Origin: Bradysia coprophila
Lineage: Eukaryota; Arthropoda; Insecta; Diptera; Sciaridae
Direction: 5' to 3'
Length of the DNA: 64,000 bases
Assembly: GCF_014529535.1 (NCBI RefSeq)
Contig: NW_023503376.1
Coordinates: 3,563,608-3,627,607 of the forward strand
Below are positions 20,338 through 33,154 of this stretch, in pieces. The translations under genes were made by a program, and so were the position numbers. The notes below the pieces were generated by a model that was not told where the DNA came from, ran no database searches, and saw only the letters and a program-made list of their open reading frames with translations. The first letter of the stretch is position 1; every line of letters starts with the position of its first letter.

Positions 20338-22850
20338 ATCAGTCAAAAACACTCAAAAGAGTAAAAGTGACGCAAGTCCCTGTGCATACTTCCAAAACAA
20401 CTGATATCGCTGGATGTGACGCATTCTGCGCTTGTACGCAAAAACTGTAACAGGAAAAATTTGACCAAAGAAATTGTAGAAACAAAATTTTACCAAAAAA
20501 ATTTTGCGTCACAAAGTGGCAGATGATTCGGTCGTATTAGGACGTATTCTTGCCTATTTTAAAAAATTTCTTAAAAGTACTTTCCTCAACATCTGCCACT
20601 TGTGACGCTATTTTTTTTTGGTAAAATTTTGTTTCTAGAATTTCTTTGGTCAAATTTTTCCTGTTACAGTTTTTGCGTACAAGCGCAGAATGCGTCACAT
20701 CCAGCGATATCAGTTGTTTTGGAAGTATGCACAGGGACTTGCGTCACTTTTACTCTTTTGAGTGTTTTTGACTGATATCAGTTCTTTTGAAAGAATTATT
20801 AGATTGAAAAATTTGAAAAATTTAAAAAATGTGAAAAATTTTTAAAAATTTGAAAAAATTTAAAAATTTGAAAAATTTAAAAATTTGGAAATTTTGAAAC
20901 ATTTGAAAATTTTGAAAAAATTTGAAAAATGTGAAAAATTTTTGAAAATTTTGAAAAATTTAAAAAAAAATAAAAAATTTTTGAAAAATTTAAAAAAATT
21001 TAAAAAAATTTGAAAAATTTGAAAAATTTTGAAAAAATTTGAAAAAATTTGAAAAAATTTGAAAATCTTGAAAATTTAAAAAAAAATTGAAAAATTTAAA
21101 AAAATTTGAAAAATTTAAAAAAATTTGAAAAATTTAAAAAATACTAAATTTAGGAAAAAAAATTGAGGCGAGCAGAGATTACCAAAAGCGAACAAATTTG
21201 TTCTACCATACCCATCCACACACACACACTTAAAGGTGTTCTTATATGGGGCTTATATGGGAACTTCGAGGAGCCCTAGCTCCGAAACGAGGCCGGTTCC
21301 CCCCAAATTTTTTTTTCTGGAATGTCTTAGAATGACGACTAGAATCTACTCCCAAAATTTCAACAAAATCTAAAGAAGACTTTAGAAGATAGGAAACACG
21401 GACGGACGGACTAACAAAGTAACGTAGGATTTTTTCATTTCGTTTAAAGTACTGAAATTGACCAAAATGTTTGGAAATGGTGCTTCTTGGAAGATTTTTT
21501 GCGTGGCCAAATTTTAAGCTGCAAGAACGTGTGATAGCTCGTTGAACTCGTACGGACGCCTAGTTTTTTTTAATGGTAATTTGGAGTCATTTGTATTTGA
21601 ATTGTGGAACTTCAATATTTGCTGTATATATGGGTAATTCCATGGTTAGTTGCGTTACAAATTTCGTTATCTGTGAGTCATAAAGTTAATTGTGTTGGCT
21701 ATGTTTTGCGGTAACAATTCAGTCTATAAATTTTCTAATACTCAGGAGACACAGTGCAAGAATTGGAATTTTTAGCCTGCGAAGTCTGACTTGTGTGATC
21801 GCAAATGTCGGCGGTTAGTTGCGTTACACGTTTGTGACTTTTCGAAATATTTTCACCAAATAAAAACTGATTTCGGTAAACTTTTTTTTCCCTGAAAGCT
21901 ATGGTCAAGACGCGCAGTTTAAGCCCAATATATGTTGGTAACCCAAAATTTGGGGGAGATATGTCTAAAAAAGTGATATTTTTCGGAGGTCATAAATAGC
22001 CAGAAATATTTTTTTTCACAATTGGTGGTTGTTACCCCACAGAAAATGTTGTTTCGGCTCAAAACCGTTTAAAAAAGTTGTTACAAAATTTTTCGAGATA
22101 ATCTCGACGAGTTAAAATTCGAGGATGACTTTTATCACCACTGGGAAGCTGTTGTCACCTACTTTACTCACCTAACTAACCTGATTGACTCAAAGTTATT
22201 TTTCTCGTGAAGTCATATGCTGTAGCTTTCGAATGACACCGATTTTCAGTTTTTATTTGAAAAAATGTAATTTCGGCAACGTTTGGGTTGAAGTGATTTT
22301 ACCTTACTTCAAAGCAGAATGAACCAAAAATCTTCAAAAAATTTAATTTCGTGTCATTTGGAGCAATTGTGGAATTATATGGTCCACATCTACAGGAAAA
22401 CAAATTTACAAAAATCATTTGAGATTTATTGAGAATATCTCGGAATGTCGAATACAAACAAACACTTTTTGGTCATGTCTCCCCGAGACCGCATTTTACA
22501 ATAACCTCATATTGGTGTCAAACTACGCGTCTTTACAATAGCTTTCAGCAAAAAAAAAAGTTTAATGAAATCGGTTCAGGTTTCGTGAAATAAACTAGAA
22601 TTTTCAAAAATTTGCTGAAAACAAGCATTCAATTTTATGGTTGTATCTCCCCGAGATTTTTGGCCACCGACGTAATATGGGGCTTAAACGACGCGTCTGG
22701 TCAACAGCTTTCAAGGAAAAAAAAGTTAGCTGGAATTACCCATATGGGTTCTGCAGTCTACGACAAAAAAAAATTTGTTGAAATTTTTTCTAGTAATAGG
22801 ACTTGCGTCACGGGCGCTATGCTAACGCGCGTCCATGATCGAAGGAAGAC
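20338..22850 (+). mobile_element. composite repeat, copy 1: palindrome + AT tract + tail
   Basis: From left to right: a ~440 bp palindrome (20338-20776) with AGTCAAAAACACTCAAAAG ends, a ~380 bp AAATTTGAAAAATTT-rich tract, a segment with GAGCCCTAGCTCCGAAACG and GTGATAGCTCGTTGAACTCG, and an end with GGACTTGCGTCACGGGCGC. The same order, inverted, is found at 60337-62985. GTGACGCAAGTCC occurs near both ends in opposite orientation. No coding potential. A 1.1 kb element is nested at 21632. Confidence 0.75.
21632..22741. mobile_element. 1.1 kb element with 11 bp TIRs nested in the composite repeat
   Basis: Ends GGGTAATTCCA and TGGAATTACCC are exact inverses and ATAT flanks both sides (21628-21631, 22742-22745). 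The other composite copy (near 60410) has the uninterrupted site with one ATAT, which proves insertion. The interior is AT-rich with repeated CGTCTnnnnAAGCTTTC-like blocks and no transposase frame. Confidence 0.8.
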
Positions 22851-23451
22851 AAAAATTACTCATACAGTTCCGATAAACCAGAGACAAATTGTCTGTTGCA
22901 GTTGGTTCGATCTTTTATGCCATTTTCCTCTACAAAGATGTCAATCAACGTAATTTAGGATTCAATGGAAATTGGATGCGCTTTGAGAGGATTGATTACC
23001 TTCAACATCTCTTATTGACAACGACGTCAACAATGAATGATGATCTATACCTAGACCAGGGGTCGTCTTATAAAGCAAAACATATCGCAAAACTAAAGAA
23101 GTACAAGATTTCGAATCAAATGTTACACACTACATAGAACAAAAGAAGTATTAGATTGAATATGGAAAAACAAATCTGAAATACGATAATGAACACTCAG
23201 TTCATGCCAATATTTATTTACGAAGATTGAACAACAAACAAGCTCATAAAACTAATTTAAAATTCGATTCAACGAGCAGGCAGAATTTTCTTTAACATAA
23301 ACAAATGGTAGGTGGATGATCGGTAAAATTTAAAAGAAAACATTCATCGCCGAACGATAACAAAAGAAACAATTAGAGAATGAAAAAGTTATAAAATTTC
23401 TGTGCATCTGCGCACACATTCCAAAAGATTGTGGTCATCAATTACAGCTTT

Positions 23452-26302
23452 TCCTGCAACTCAATGAGCTTCGGTGACTTCGATATGTTAAAGATGACGT
23501 TGGAATCGGGACACTTTGTTATAGTTATCAGTCCGATTCGAGCCGAATTCAGCTCTGCCGATACAATTATAATTCCGGTCAATATCACCCAACAGAATTT
23601 ATTGTTAAAACGATTCGCTTACCCATGAGAGAAAAGAATGCTGTGGCAGCGGACATTCTCTGATTGTTCGCCTGCATTATGTCTTTCATACCGATGGGAT
23701 AGACACCACTGTTCCATAGCGACATCAGCTTTTGTAGTACACCTTCTTTACCCCAATCGAGTCTGAAAATGGGATAGATTGCTAGAGATACCGGTCGTTC
23801 GATTGAAAGTTCGTTGATCCATTTAGAACGGTCATTTACTTGTTCTGGCGAGACCGAGAAGCAAACTGTTTTTGAGAGTCGGTATCACATCGAGTTAAGC
23901 GCTCAGTCGTTTCGTTATTCGCCAAAACCTGACAAATAGATTAAGGCAATTCCATTGGAATGTGCTCGTAAATGGAGGGTTCAGCAGTGAGCGAAGCCGG
24001 TGGATCGTAAATTGAAGGATCAACAGGAAGCGGAACCAACATTTGCTCATCAATAGGTTGACTGTTACGACTGTAATCAACATTGTAAAGTCATAAGTCG
24101 TCTTGTTGCAAAGGAAGTTCCACATTAAACTTACCCGTCAACTGAAAGCTCGACTTCCGGTAGCAACATTTCATCTGGCTGCTCACAATACGAATGAGCT
24201 TTGGTAACAGAAACTTCAACAATCGGTGTGACAGATTGTTGGTTGGTGGATAGCAGATCGGAACAAAACTCTTGGACCATGTCACGATTGGTGTCCTCAG
24301 TTTTCGTCAGGAGTGTCATTCGCTTAAATGCCTGCAACAACTTGTCCGACATGGATTTCGATCCGAATTGTCGTGCCATCGACTCGGAGAATGCAGTATG
24401 GCTTGGCTCAGCGAAAATTTTACCGGCCAAATTGCGCAAACAGGCGACCGCTGAGACGGAATCATCTCTGGGACACAAATGACGTTGAGTCGTTGAGACG
24501 GTTTTAACATTTTCCTTTACATTAATGCTGAGGGTGATGTCTTTCAGAGGTTTACGGTGACCAGTACGTTTCCGTTTTCGGAACGTAGCGTTTCCTGCGT
24601 CTAGCATGGTCAACTCAATGGAATTATCATCCGTACAATGCACAGGGTTTCTGAAAAGCAAAAATTTTTAATTTTAGAATTAGAAAATTGAAAAACGGTC
24701 CCACTCTATCCCGAACTCCAGTTCAACAACATCTTCTTCCGGAACCGTTACAGTTTTTTCGGCGTTTTGGTAAACCGTGTCATTGAATCGCACCGATTCA
24801 CTAATATCAGTGGGAAAGGCAACATTTTCAGCAATATCGTGCGGTTGATTAAGAGACATCGACTTCATCTCGTGTTCTAACTGTGCATGGCTTGCATTAC
24901 CTAAGCAGTCAAAAATTACCGGAAAAATGTTGAGATCTGCGGTTGAGATTTGAGGCTGAGAATTTCTTACCGACATCGTTTCGTTCGGAACCGAAAACAT
25001 CTTCATTGAATTGCATGTCAAAGCAGTAAGTGAATTCATTGGATTCACTAACAGCAATTGGTTCGGGCTCATGAATTGAAATGTCGCCATTTTTTGACAC
25101 CACTGAACTTTGCAACAGATCCAAAGTTTTCAAATTTTGTGCCTGATGACAGTAATAACCGGAAGTTTGGGTGTAAGATTAAAACGAATGCGATGGACTC
25201 CAAGGGAATAAAGTGATTCAGTAAGTGATCGACCATACGATCTCAAGACAAACATTTTGGCTTATGACTACGACAAAGATCAACGACTTCCGTCGCATTT
25301 TTGCATCTGCCCTTTCATCCATTAAAGGTAAGTCTTGATTTCCACTTGCGAAAAAAGCACTCCGTTTTCTCTCCGTTTACTCTTTAAACAATAGAAAAGA
25401 AGCGCTAAACGGAGTGGTTTTTATGTAAGTGGAAATCATGCCTAAGAAAAATTGCATCGAAATTTACCTCAATATCGTCGTGGTCGTCGGAAGTGTCAAG
25501 AGTCAACGAAATCTTGCGTTTCGAACTTCTTGCCGTTTTCGTTGAGCTGAAATTTAGAATTGAAATAAAGGTTCGTCAAATGTTAAATAAGCTGGAGCAG
25601 CTGCACGTCGTATCACCCATATTTAGAGCTTTTGTCTTTTAATCACCTTTTCCTCTTCAATCCTTTCTTCGAAGTTGAGCGCATTGGCAAAGGGTCTGTT
25701 TCTTCTTCGAACTCAGTCTTCGAGCCAATGTTCTGATTCTCAATCAAAAATCTTGTTGGGATTGTGTAGTGAGAAACCCAGTCTGCAATAGATGAAAATC
25801 TCCTAAATGACGCGAATAATTCAATGGTTCTTTCGTCAGTAAACGAATACGGAAAATGACAATTTATCAATTACGCTTAGAAGGGTTTGAAATGTCTCAA
25901 GCAATTAATAAATAGCTTGCTCTTTGCAATGGGCATACCGTAAACAAATTGCACTTGTCGTTGATGCACATAGACCAGACCAACAAAAAACTGAGACGCC
26001 ACCAAAAATGAACGCGTGGGTTTCGAGGCCTCCGGGCTCAGTTCGGTTGCCACCAACTCGGAAGCGTCTTCATTTAACTTTTCTGCAATTTCATCACTAA
26101 ACCCAAACGATTAACAAAAAGATTCAATTCCCCGACAACTGTTTTCCATATTTTACCAAATTGATGGAACCGAAATCAGTTCACAATTTTCGAATCTCAT
26201 TGATCGTTGAAATTCCGCCGGATTCACTGCAGCTAGCCATACTTTTTCGTGTCGTTGGTCCTTTTTATCGATGTTTAGAAGTCGAAAGCCTTTGTTCGAC
26301 AT
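23452..26302 (-). pseudogene. kleisin (Rad21/Rec8/C(2)M-like), duplication copy A, with a late stop codon
   Basis: Kleisins bridge SMC heads in cohesin or condensin. I read about ten small exons. Exon 1 (26302-26157) starts MSNKGFRLLNIDKKDQRHEK and continues KVWLAAVNPAEF, like the kleisin N-terminal helix (KIWLAAHWDKK in Rad21). Exon 2 has FVGLVYVHQRQVQFVYG, matching the LLGVVRIYHRKAKYLL block. A long acidic middle follows (24131-25140), and the end carries MKDIMQANNQRMSAATAFFS then LITITKCPDSNV, like the C-terminal winged helix. In the exon near 23900-24060 the frame meets TAA (23943-23941) where copy B reads TCA. That would remove the winged helix that binds the SMC head. Exon borders in the middle are approximate. 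The gene is divergent from IFT57, ~540 bp apart. Which kleisin it is cannot be settled; a meiotic type is possible. Confidence 0.6.
25326..25446. mobile_element. ~125 bp MITE, copy 2, in a kleisin intron
   Basis: Same ends and the same internal CTCTTTAAACAATAG as copies 1 and 3. It sits in the kleisin intron of duplication copy A, in a stretch deleted from copy B, so whether it predates the duplication cannot be told. Confidence 0.75.
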
Positions 26303-27559
26303 TTTATTAAAAGTTAAAAATCCGAAATTAAACGATAAAAACAGAAGACGTAATTATTGTAATATGTCGCGAGGTTTTAGCGGCTTTAGAAATTCAAATG
26401 ATGGTAGGCCATGAGATTTAAAACTCTTATTTCGTTACCAGTTGCGAACACATTACCGTTTTACCAGAATTACCACGATTACCATTCAATCCTTAGGCAA
26501 CACGGGCAACACTGGAAACACTTTTTTACATTTTTAGTTGATCGTTATTTTTCAAGCTAGAAAGTAAAAAATAATTTAAAAGATGCACGATTCGGCGGTA
26601 AGAATTTAAACATACAGCTTTTTCGTCCCATCAGATTTCATTTCCGGTTCGACCTCATACTTAAGTACTTTATTGCACATAAATCTGGTACAAATAGATT
26701 ATTTCATTTCATATTTTCTTTCCCTAATAGTAGGTATATCGTTACTGTTGGGTGCACACCGTTGTATACCACCCTCACCTCATATACTCTATCGATCGAA
26801 AGTTTGTTTTCTAGTGCGCGAATAGAAACAAGTCTAAAATTGAAAATGGTAAAACCGGACTTTCAAATGGTTCTCGAGGCCGAAGAAAACACTCTGATGT
26901 ACATTTGCTTATATCAAATGGACGATTTGATGGAAAAATTGAAAATTCTCAACTACGAGAGATTGTTGTCGGAAATGAAGATGAAGCCGTTAGGCCGATA
27001 TTATTTCCTGAAAAGTGTCAATCCCGGTGAACAATTTTTCATGTTCACTTCACTGTGTGCTTGGTTAATACGACAGAGTGGTAGAGCGTTCGAACAGCCG
27101 CAAGAGTTCCATGACCCCAGTTTGACGATAGCGAATATCGTCAAAGTATTGCAAGAAATGGTATTCATGTTTAACAAAATAATAAATTTTCTTCTGACGT
27201 GACAAGTAAGGCCACTAACGTGGCACTCCCGTTTCTCAATTTTATATCGATCTGTATAGTCTTTTGAATATTTGAATTGTTGTAAGGGGTTGTGGGCAAA
27301 CAAACCCTATTTTGGATCAGCCGTAGATAAATAAGATAATATTTGAAAAATATTTACAAGATTCATTTTCGATTTTCTTACAACTTGATTTGTGACAATT
27401 CATCAGATTATACAATCCTAAAAAGATTTTAATTCATTGGAAATTACAATTGACGATTTCATAGTATAGACCGAGGGAGACGTTTGGGGCTGTTTTCAAA
27501 GAAAAGCATCGGATATCCTACGGCTGAATCCTAAAAAAATGGTCTTGAAGGTCTTATCG

Positions 27560-28140
27560 GATAAGCTGTGGAAGGCCGTTTTCGAAAATAGGCCTTGCAG
27601 GTCTTGTCGACTGACTTCTGGGAGACCGTTTTCGAAAATAGGCCTTGTAGGTCTTGTCGACTGACTCCTGGGAGACCGTTTTCGAAAATTGGCCTCGTAG
27701 GTCCTGTTGACTAACATCTGAACAGCTATTTTCGAAAATTGGCCTCGTATGTTTTGTTGACTGACTCCTGGGAGGCCGCTTTCGAAAATAGACCTTGTAG
27801 GTCTTGTCGACTGATTCCTGTGAGACCGTTTTCGAAAATTGGCCTTGTAGGTCATGTTGACTGACCTCTGGGAAGCTGTTTTCGAAAATTGGCCTCGTAG
27901 GTCTAGTAGACTTACTCCTGAGAAGCCGTTTTTGAAAAATGGCCTCTGACGTCCTGCCACCAGACCCCTGGGAGGCCACTTCTGAAAAATGGCCTCCGAC
28001 GTCCTGCCATCAGACCCTTGGGAGGCCACTTTTGAAAAATGGCCTCCGACGTCCTGTCATCAGACCCCTGGGAGGCCACTTTTGAAAAATGGCCTCCGAC
28101 GTCCTGCCGGCAGACCCCTGCGAGGCCGCTTTTGAGGCCT
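27560..28140. repeat. 58 bp tandem array, about ten units
   Basis: The unit runs GGGAGGCC(G/A)(C/T)TTT(C/T)GAAAA(T/A)(A/T)GGCCT then (T/C)GTAGGTC(T/C)TGT(C/T)GACTGACTCCT. The left units (GTAGGTCTTGTCGACTGA) and right units (GACGTCCTGCCATCAGAC) form two subtypes. Several minus-strand frames stay open across it because the array as a whole lacks stops; they look like a repeat translation. Confidence 0.85.
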
Positions 28141-28189
28141 GCGGACAAACAAACTCAAAAAATATTTTTTGGACCAGGCCCAGACACAT

Positions 28190-28334
28190 AATAGATAATA
28201 GATAATAGAAAATATATATCTGATAGATAATAGATAGATAGATTTTTTTATTTTTTAAAACAAGTAAAAAAAAAAAAAAACATCATTTTACAAGATAGAT
28301 AGATGGATAGATAGATAGATATATGGATAGATAT

Positions 28335-28365
<31 letters not shown>

Positions 28366-28366
28366 C

Positions 28367-28422
<56 letters not shown>

Positions 28423-28515
28423 GTAGATAGATAATAGGATAGTTAATCGTAAGATAGGTAATAGTTAGATAGATAGATACATAATACATAAACAGGTAGT
28501 AGATAGATTGTATTG
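28190..28515. repeat. GATA microsatellite
   Basis: A run of AGAT/GATA units, longest between about 28290 and 28435, with imperfect edges. Confidence 0.95.
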
Positions 28516-29261
28516 ATAGTATAATGTTGGGCTGCGGACAAACAAACGCAATTTTTTTTTGAAGACCCGTTTCTCTATCGAGAAACGGGAATTAATGACC
28601 AAAAATACCATCTGTGCTTACGAAGGACATATCAACCGATTTTCCAACATCGAAGTTAATGCAAGGTGCTGGTTTCATTTGTTGGTACATTTTAGATTGC
28701 CTAGCAACGCAAACAATGAAATTGACAACAAAGTTCCTATCGCCACAAATACAAGACGAGGAAGACGTTGCCGTTGAATACGTAGACAATGAGAATGAAA
28801 TTATTTTGGAACGGGTTGAGGAAGAACAAAATGCTCTGTTTAGCGATGATAGTGACGATGATGCCGACGAAAATGCTCTGCTGGATTTAAAGGGCAGAAC
28901 TAATACGAAAGTCACCGGTTTTCCAACGTTTGCCGAAAACAATTTGACTGACATCGAAAATTGGAGGTGAATTTGATTCGTTTTGATTTCCAGATTTGCA
29001 TGCTAAAGTTTAACAGACGGATAGCAAGACCATTAAATCTATTACGAGAGGTTCACCACTTTGAAACTCGCTTTTTTGAATGTGTAACTACTGCAATTAG
29101 TTTTCTTCTAACGTCGATCTTCGATCTATTACTTCAGTTGTTTGAAACTGTTTCTTATAGAAAACTTTTACTTCAATAGCTGTATCATAGATTTTGTTGT
29201 AAAAGAGGGCACGAACCAAAGCAAATTGTTCACTATGGTAGTCGTGGCCGATAGCAGATGA

Positions 29262-30240
29262 CCTCGCAGATGACTAACCGTTTCAAAGTGCAAAATGAAA
29301 AAAAAAATCAGTGCGAATTTGATCTAAAGTATTTTCAGTTAAAATGAAAAGTTGGAAAGTTGAAAAATGAAAGTTGGAAATGGATGCAAACTCGATGCAG
29401 AGTGTAAAAGGAAAATTTACTCCGACTCCGACTCCGACTTCACTATACCCAGCGAGCGATGTATTACATTCGCTATGCCTCCTAGATTACGAAAGGCCAA
29501 CCAGGTATGTGGAAAATGGACAAACACACAAAGAACTGACCCTCAGCTGGTGTACAGTTCGACTAACTACGACATTTATGTTTAGATTGTTATTCCGATC
29601 TCCGTGGGAATTCATCATTCATCACGTTTCACATCGAGCTTCCGATCTCTCTGAGAGATTCGCCTTTCGCATATGATGGTCATCTTATGTACGCTTTAAG
29701 AACGGTTCATATTAATTGTCTTTGGTTAAGGTCTCCTTGCGAGATTCACCTTTCTTGAATAGTCAGTTTTACATCTTAAGAATTTAACTTATTTGTTCAT
29801 AATATAGATCGATGTCAATAACCTCAGTCCCTCCCTTGTTACAAATTAATTCGTGAGTTTGTCTTACCGTCTTTGCATTTCAATAATCATGAAATTCTAG
29901 TACCAACCATAAAACATTTTCTCAACCGAAATCATTTTTGTATCGTTCTTTTTCGGTCATTCCTCCACCTTGGAGTGTCCAACTTATTTCTCGTTTCCAC
30001 TAATTTTGGTTGGAGACTGGACTCACTTTAGAAATGATTGGTTGTAAAGCGGCCTTTTTGATTTTTCGAGCGATTTCGCCGACTCTTTGCAGAAATCTTT
30101 GTAGGCTTGAGTTTCAGCATCTAAATCTTCGAAATCACTACATAAAATAGTGCTGATGGAACTTCATATTGATCGACATATATTCGTCTTGAATTCATTT
30201 AACAGCACAGCACAGTAAAAGGAAAATTTACGAGTCTAAA
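29262..30240. repeat. extra ~1 kb in intron 2 of IFT57-A, absent from copy B
   Basis: Copy B passes straight from GATGACTAA to TCGAGTTTTCACCC, whereas copy A has about 980 bp between. Both sides carry GTAAAAGGAAAATTTAC (near 29403 and 30212). A CTCCGA triplet run lies at 29420. No coding region recognised; either an insertion in A or a loss in B. Confidence 0.6.
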
Positions 30241-31954
30241 TCGAGTTCGCACCCACTTCCAATTTTCACTTTATCGGAAAACGCTCTATACACCACCCAT
30301 TTCCAAAATCACCCTAGAGTATAGGAACCTCGCTCTGTGCGAGACTCCTCGATACCTTTCTGTTGTTAATTTATTGCTGTCAATTTATTACAGGCTTGAG
30401 TTTGAAAGGGCATTACCACAACTCAAAGTCGTGGTGAAGTCAGAATCGAGAGATTGGAGAGCCCATTGGGAACAAATGAAAAATTTACAAGAAAATATAA
30501 ATTCGGTGAGTTGAACTTTCACAGTATGTCTGAGTCGTTGTACGATAATCTATTTCTGCTGTTAAAGAGGGTGATGAGTTTGGACCGGTGTCACCTTTTT
30601 ATTTTATAAACTGAGAACGGTGTCTTAATCAGTGATATTTAACTGTGATATGACTAGTCAAAATGCTTCTTTCTTTCTTTTATGTTTTTGTTAAACTATA
30701 TTAATCCTATATGACCTGTGATATCATCATCAAATGAGCGTATTCTATTATTTGTAAAATCTTTATTTTTATTTATCTTGACGTAAAGTAATCTTTCTAT
30801 TGTAAGAAAAATTTGCTAGATGAGCCCTATTTTGTACTTCACACTAGTGTAAAAAGAAGTGATAATAAAATCTATATTTATAAAAAAAAAAAAAAAAGAA
30901 GTGGTAGATCCGTGAATAATTAACATTTTGAAAACGGCCATTGAATCTTTTACTTCTTATGTCTGGTACAACTTCTTCTTCTTTTACTTCGTTTGCTTTA
31001 GCACAAATTTTATACGAGGGATGTTGAACTAAAAAACACACTAACCTTATTGAATAGGACTATATCTTCCGGACAGTTTGTCGAATTGACTTTTCATTTA
31101 GGCGCTGAGACCCTTTTACTTTCTACCATTCGTGGGATTTCCAGTCTTTCTACCATTCATAGGATTTCCAGTCTTTCTACCATTCATGGGATTTCCAGTC
31201 TTTCTACCATTCATGGGATTTCCCGTCTCATCGTCCACACATTGGTGTTCGGTATTGAGGCCGATTTTGTTAGTTTTCCCACAGAAATGCAAGGATAATT
31301 GATTCGATCGAACCTCTCTCCTTTCGTTAAACCAATATTTTCCTCGTCTTCCATAGACATCAGAAACCACTCAAAACCAACTGCAACGCCTACAAAACGA
31401 CATCGTCTTTGCAATGGAAAAAATTGAGATCCGTGAGAAGCACTTGAACAACGATCTGTCTGCTCTGCACTGATCCAACAATACAAAACCGTTTCGGTGG
31501 ACTACTCGCAAATTCGCAATGCTATCCAGACAAACGATGCGGAGAAAATGGATTTCGATCAACAATTGAAGAAAGTCGAACACAATTTGGAAAATGTAAA
31601 AATTCAAATGGAACAACGGGGCAACACCATGTCGGATGGAAGTAAGTCGTGAACATATTTTGATTGGACTGACTGGAGATGGAAATTGTTTTTTTTTCGA
31701 AAGGTCCACTGATCAACATCAAAAAGGCCATCGCAAAGATCAAGGAAGAAATTATCGAAATGGAACTGGAAATTGGTGTACTGAAGCATAGTCTCGATCA
31801 AGACATAATTAAGCAGAATGCTCTCTACGCCGAATTGGATCCGGTACCGGACTTTGATAGTTAATAATCGACGCTTATCAGTCTCGGATGTGGCGCTCTT
31901 TATTTAATAAAAAAAATTATTTTCCATCGAAAATCCAAAATTGATTTTTTTCGT

Positions 31955-32201
31955 CTAACGTTGCTTGAATCCATACTTTTTCCGTTCGTAGAACAAGTCT
32001 GTCTTGGAACTTCCCAGATTGACAATCTTTGGACAACCGTCTCTCTGAAAGTTGTTGTTATAACGTTACACTGACTGTCGCTGGTCAAGGAATTGTGGTC
32101 TTCAACACTTACGTCTTTCTCTTGGATGGTACACTCCTTGCAATAGTATGCATCTGACACTCCCGGACCGCCACAAATCACACATCGTCCTTGGTATGAA
32201 C
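31955..32201 (-). pseudogene. PHF5A: PHF5A 3' exons, duplication copy A
   Basis: Only exons 3 (32201-32113) and 4 (32044-31955) of PHF5A are present, encoding [20 protein letters not shown] and [12 protein letters not shown] to the KKYGFKQR end, identical to copy B at protein level. Exons 1-2 are missing because the duplication edge falls in intron 2. Upstream on the same strand lie Cep120-like exons, so a read-through fusion is conceivable, but no start of its own remains. Confidence 0.85.
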
Positions 32202-33154
32202 CTGCGAAAATGATCAATGAATGTATCAAAACTGCCGGATAGTTTCATCCGGGTTTCGGAACGGTGCTGAGGTAATTCGGTAATTCGAAGGAAATCGGTC
32301 AGATCGTTTGTGTCGGGAAGAGCCGAAGAAATTTTGAAAAAAGCTCGACCTGAAACACAAAAAACTTTGGTGAGCAACGATCCGACGCGACGCTGAGACA
32401 ACCTTCTACGTACCTACAATCTCTTCCTTGCAGCAGATGGGGATGTAGAAAACGCTTTCGAAGTACTTCCGCAATGTTTGCAGCGACGAGCGCAACTGAT
32501 TTTTTGATTTTCTCATGGACCATGTAACGGTCCTCGCACCGAACATTACGGTAAATTACGTTCCACAGCCGGACAATCCAGGAGAGTGTACCGCATTTGG
32601 AAGGAATCTTCGGCCGATGGGTTTTCCGTCAACTGTTGGGATGGTGCAATGTGAGTGCTGTCGATTGTAACTAATTTTTCCACTCACATAACTCAACCAA
32701 TGGCACTGTCGCCAATAAATTTCGACGGTGAAACGATCACTCTCCACCGCAGCATCTCCAATTTGAATGTGCTGATCGCTTCGATTCAGTTCGATGTGAA
32801 TACCTTGCTGGGGAATTAGCATATTTCTGGTGGCCGCGAATGTTGAATTTCACTAGAATTGTGGTGGATTGGAATAAAAATATCGATTGGACAAAATATC
32901 AAAATATTCCTGCGCAAGACTCTTTACCATTTCGTTGACAATTTGCACGCCCACCACATCGGTGATGGTGACAAACATGAGAATATTGGGTTTTAGCGTT
33001 TTCCATGTACACCGCAGTCCAATCAATCTATGGTTAAATCTGAAACGAAACGAAACAAAGAGTTCACGTCCATCCGTTTTGCAGACACAAAAACATTCGA
33101 CTTTGATTGGAATGTTTTCCGATTTCATGCTGAACACAGAAAAGTTTGAAATTT

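Larger units (their letters stand above)
27203..28589. mobile_element. insertion in IFT57-A intron 1
   Basis: Copy B shows the uninterrupted intron (CTTCTGACGTGATTAATGACC region). The insert carries CCCGTTTCTC near 27228 and GAGAAACGGG at its right end, a 10 bp inverse pair. Inside are three GCGGACAAACAAAC-like motifs, a 58 bp tandem array and a GATA microsatellite. No protein is recognised. Confidence 0.7.
26846..31864 (+). pseudogene. IFT57: IFT57, duplication copy A, frameshifted
   Basis: Same five exons as copy B: 26846-27160, 28626-28966, 30394-30505, 31357-31641 and 31705-31864. Exons 1-3 keep their frame. Exon 4 is 285 nt against 280 in B because of a 5 bp extra segment (GTCTGCTCTGCACTGATCC in A, GTCTGCACTGATCC in B), which causes a stop within a few codons and would remove the C-terminal coiled-coil third. 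Intron 1 holds a 1.4 kb insertion and intron 2 about 1 kb of extra sequence. Codons outside the 5 bp change are nearly unchanged, so loss is recent, or a truncated protein is still made. Confidence 0.8.
19761..32274 (+). repeat. segmental duplication, copy A
   Basis: The non-repetitive parts match 45908-52301 in the same orientation at very high identity. The shared content is a leader (GGTGCCCTGAGTACGAAAC), a small MITE, the kleisin gene, IFT57 and the 3' end of PHF5A. Copy A is longer because it holds extra sequence at about 20100-22850, 27203-28589 and 29262-30240, and keeps kleisin exons lost in B. The right edge is sharp: after GGAACGGTGCTGAGG the two copies part company, inside PHF5A intron 2. 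Confidence 0.85.

Noticed and set aside
27496-28029. 177- and 141-codon minus-strand frames
   Set aside because: Translations of a 58 bp tandem array; no start context, splice signals or family resemblance.
28283-28489. YLSIYLSI repeat frame
   Set aside because: Translation of the GATA microsatellite.
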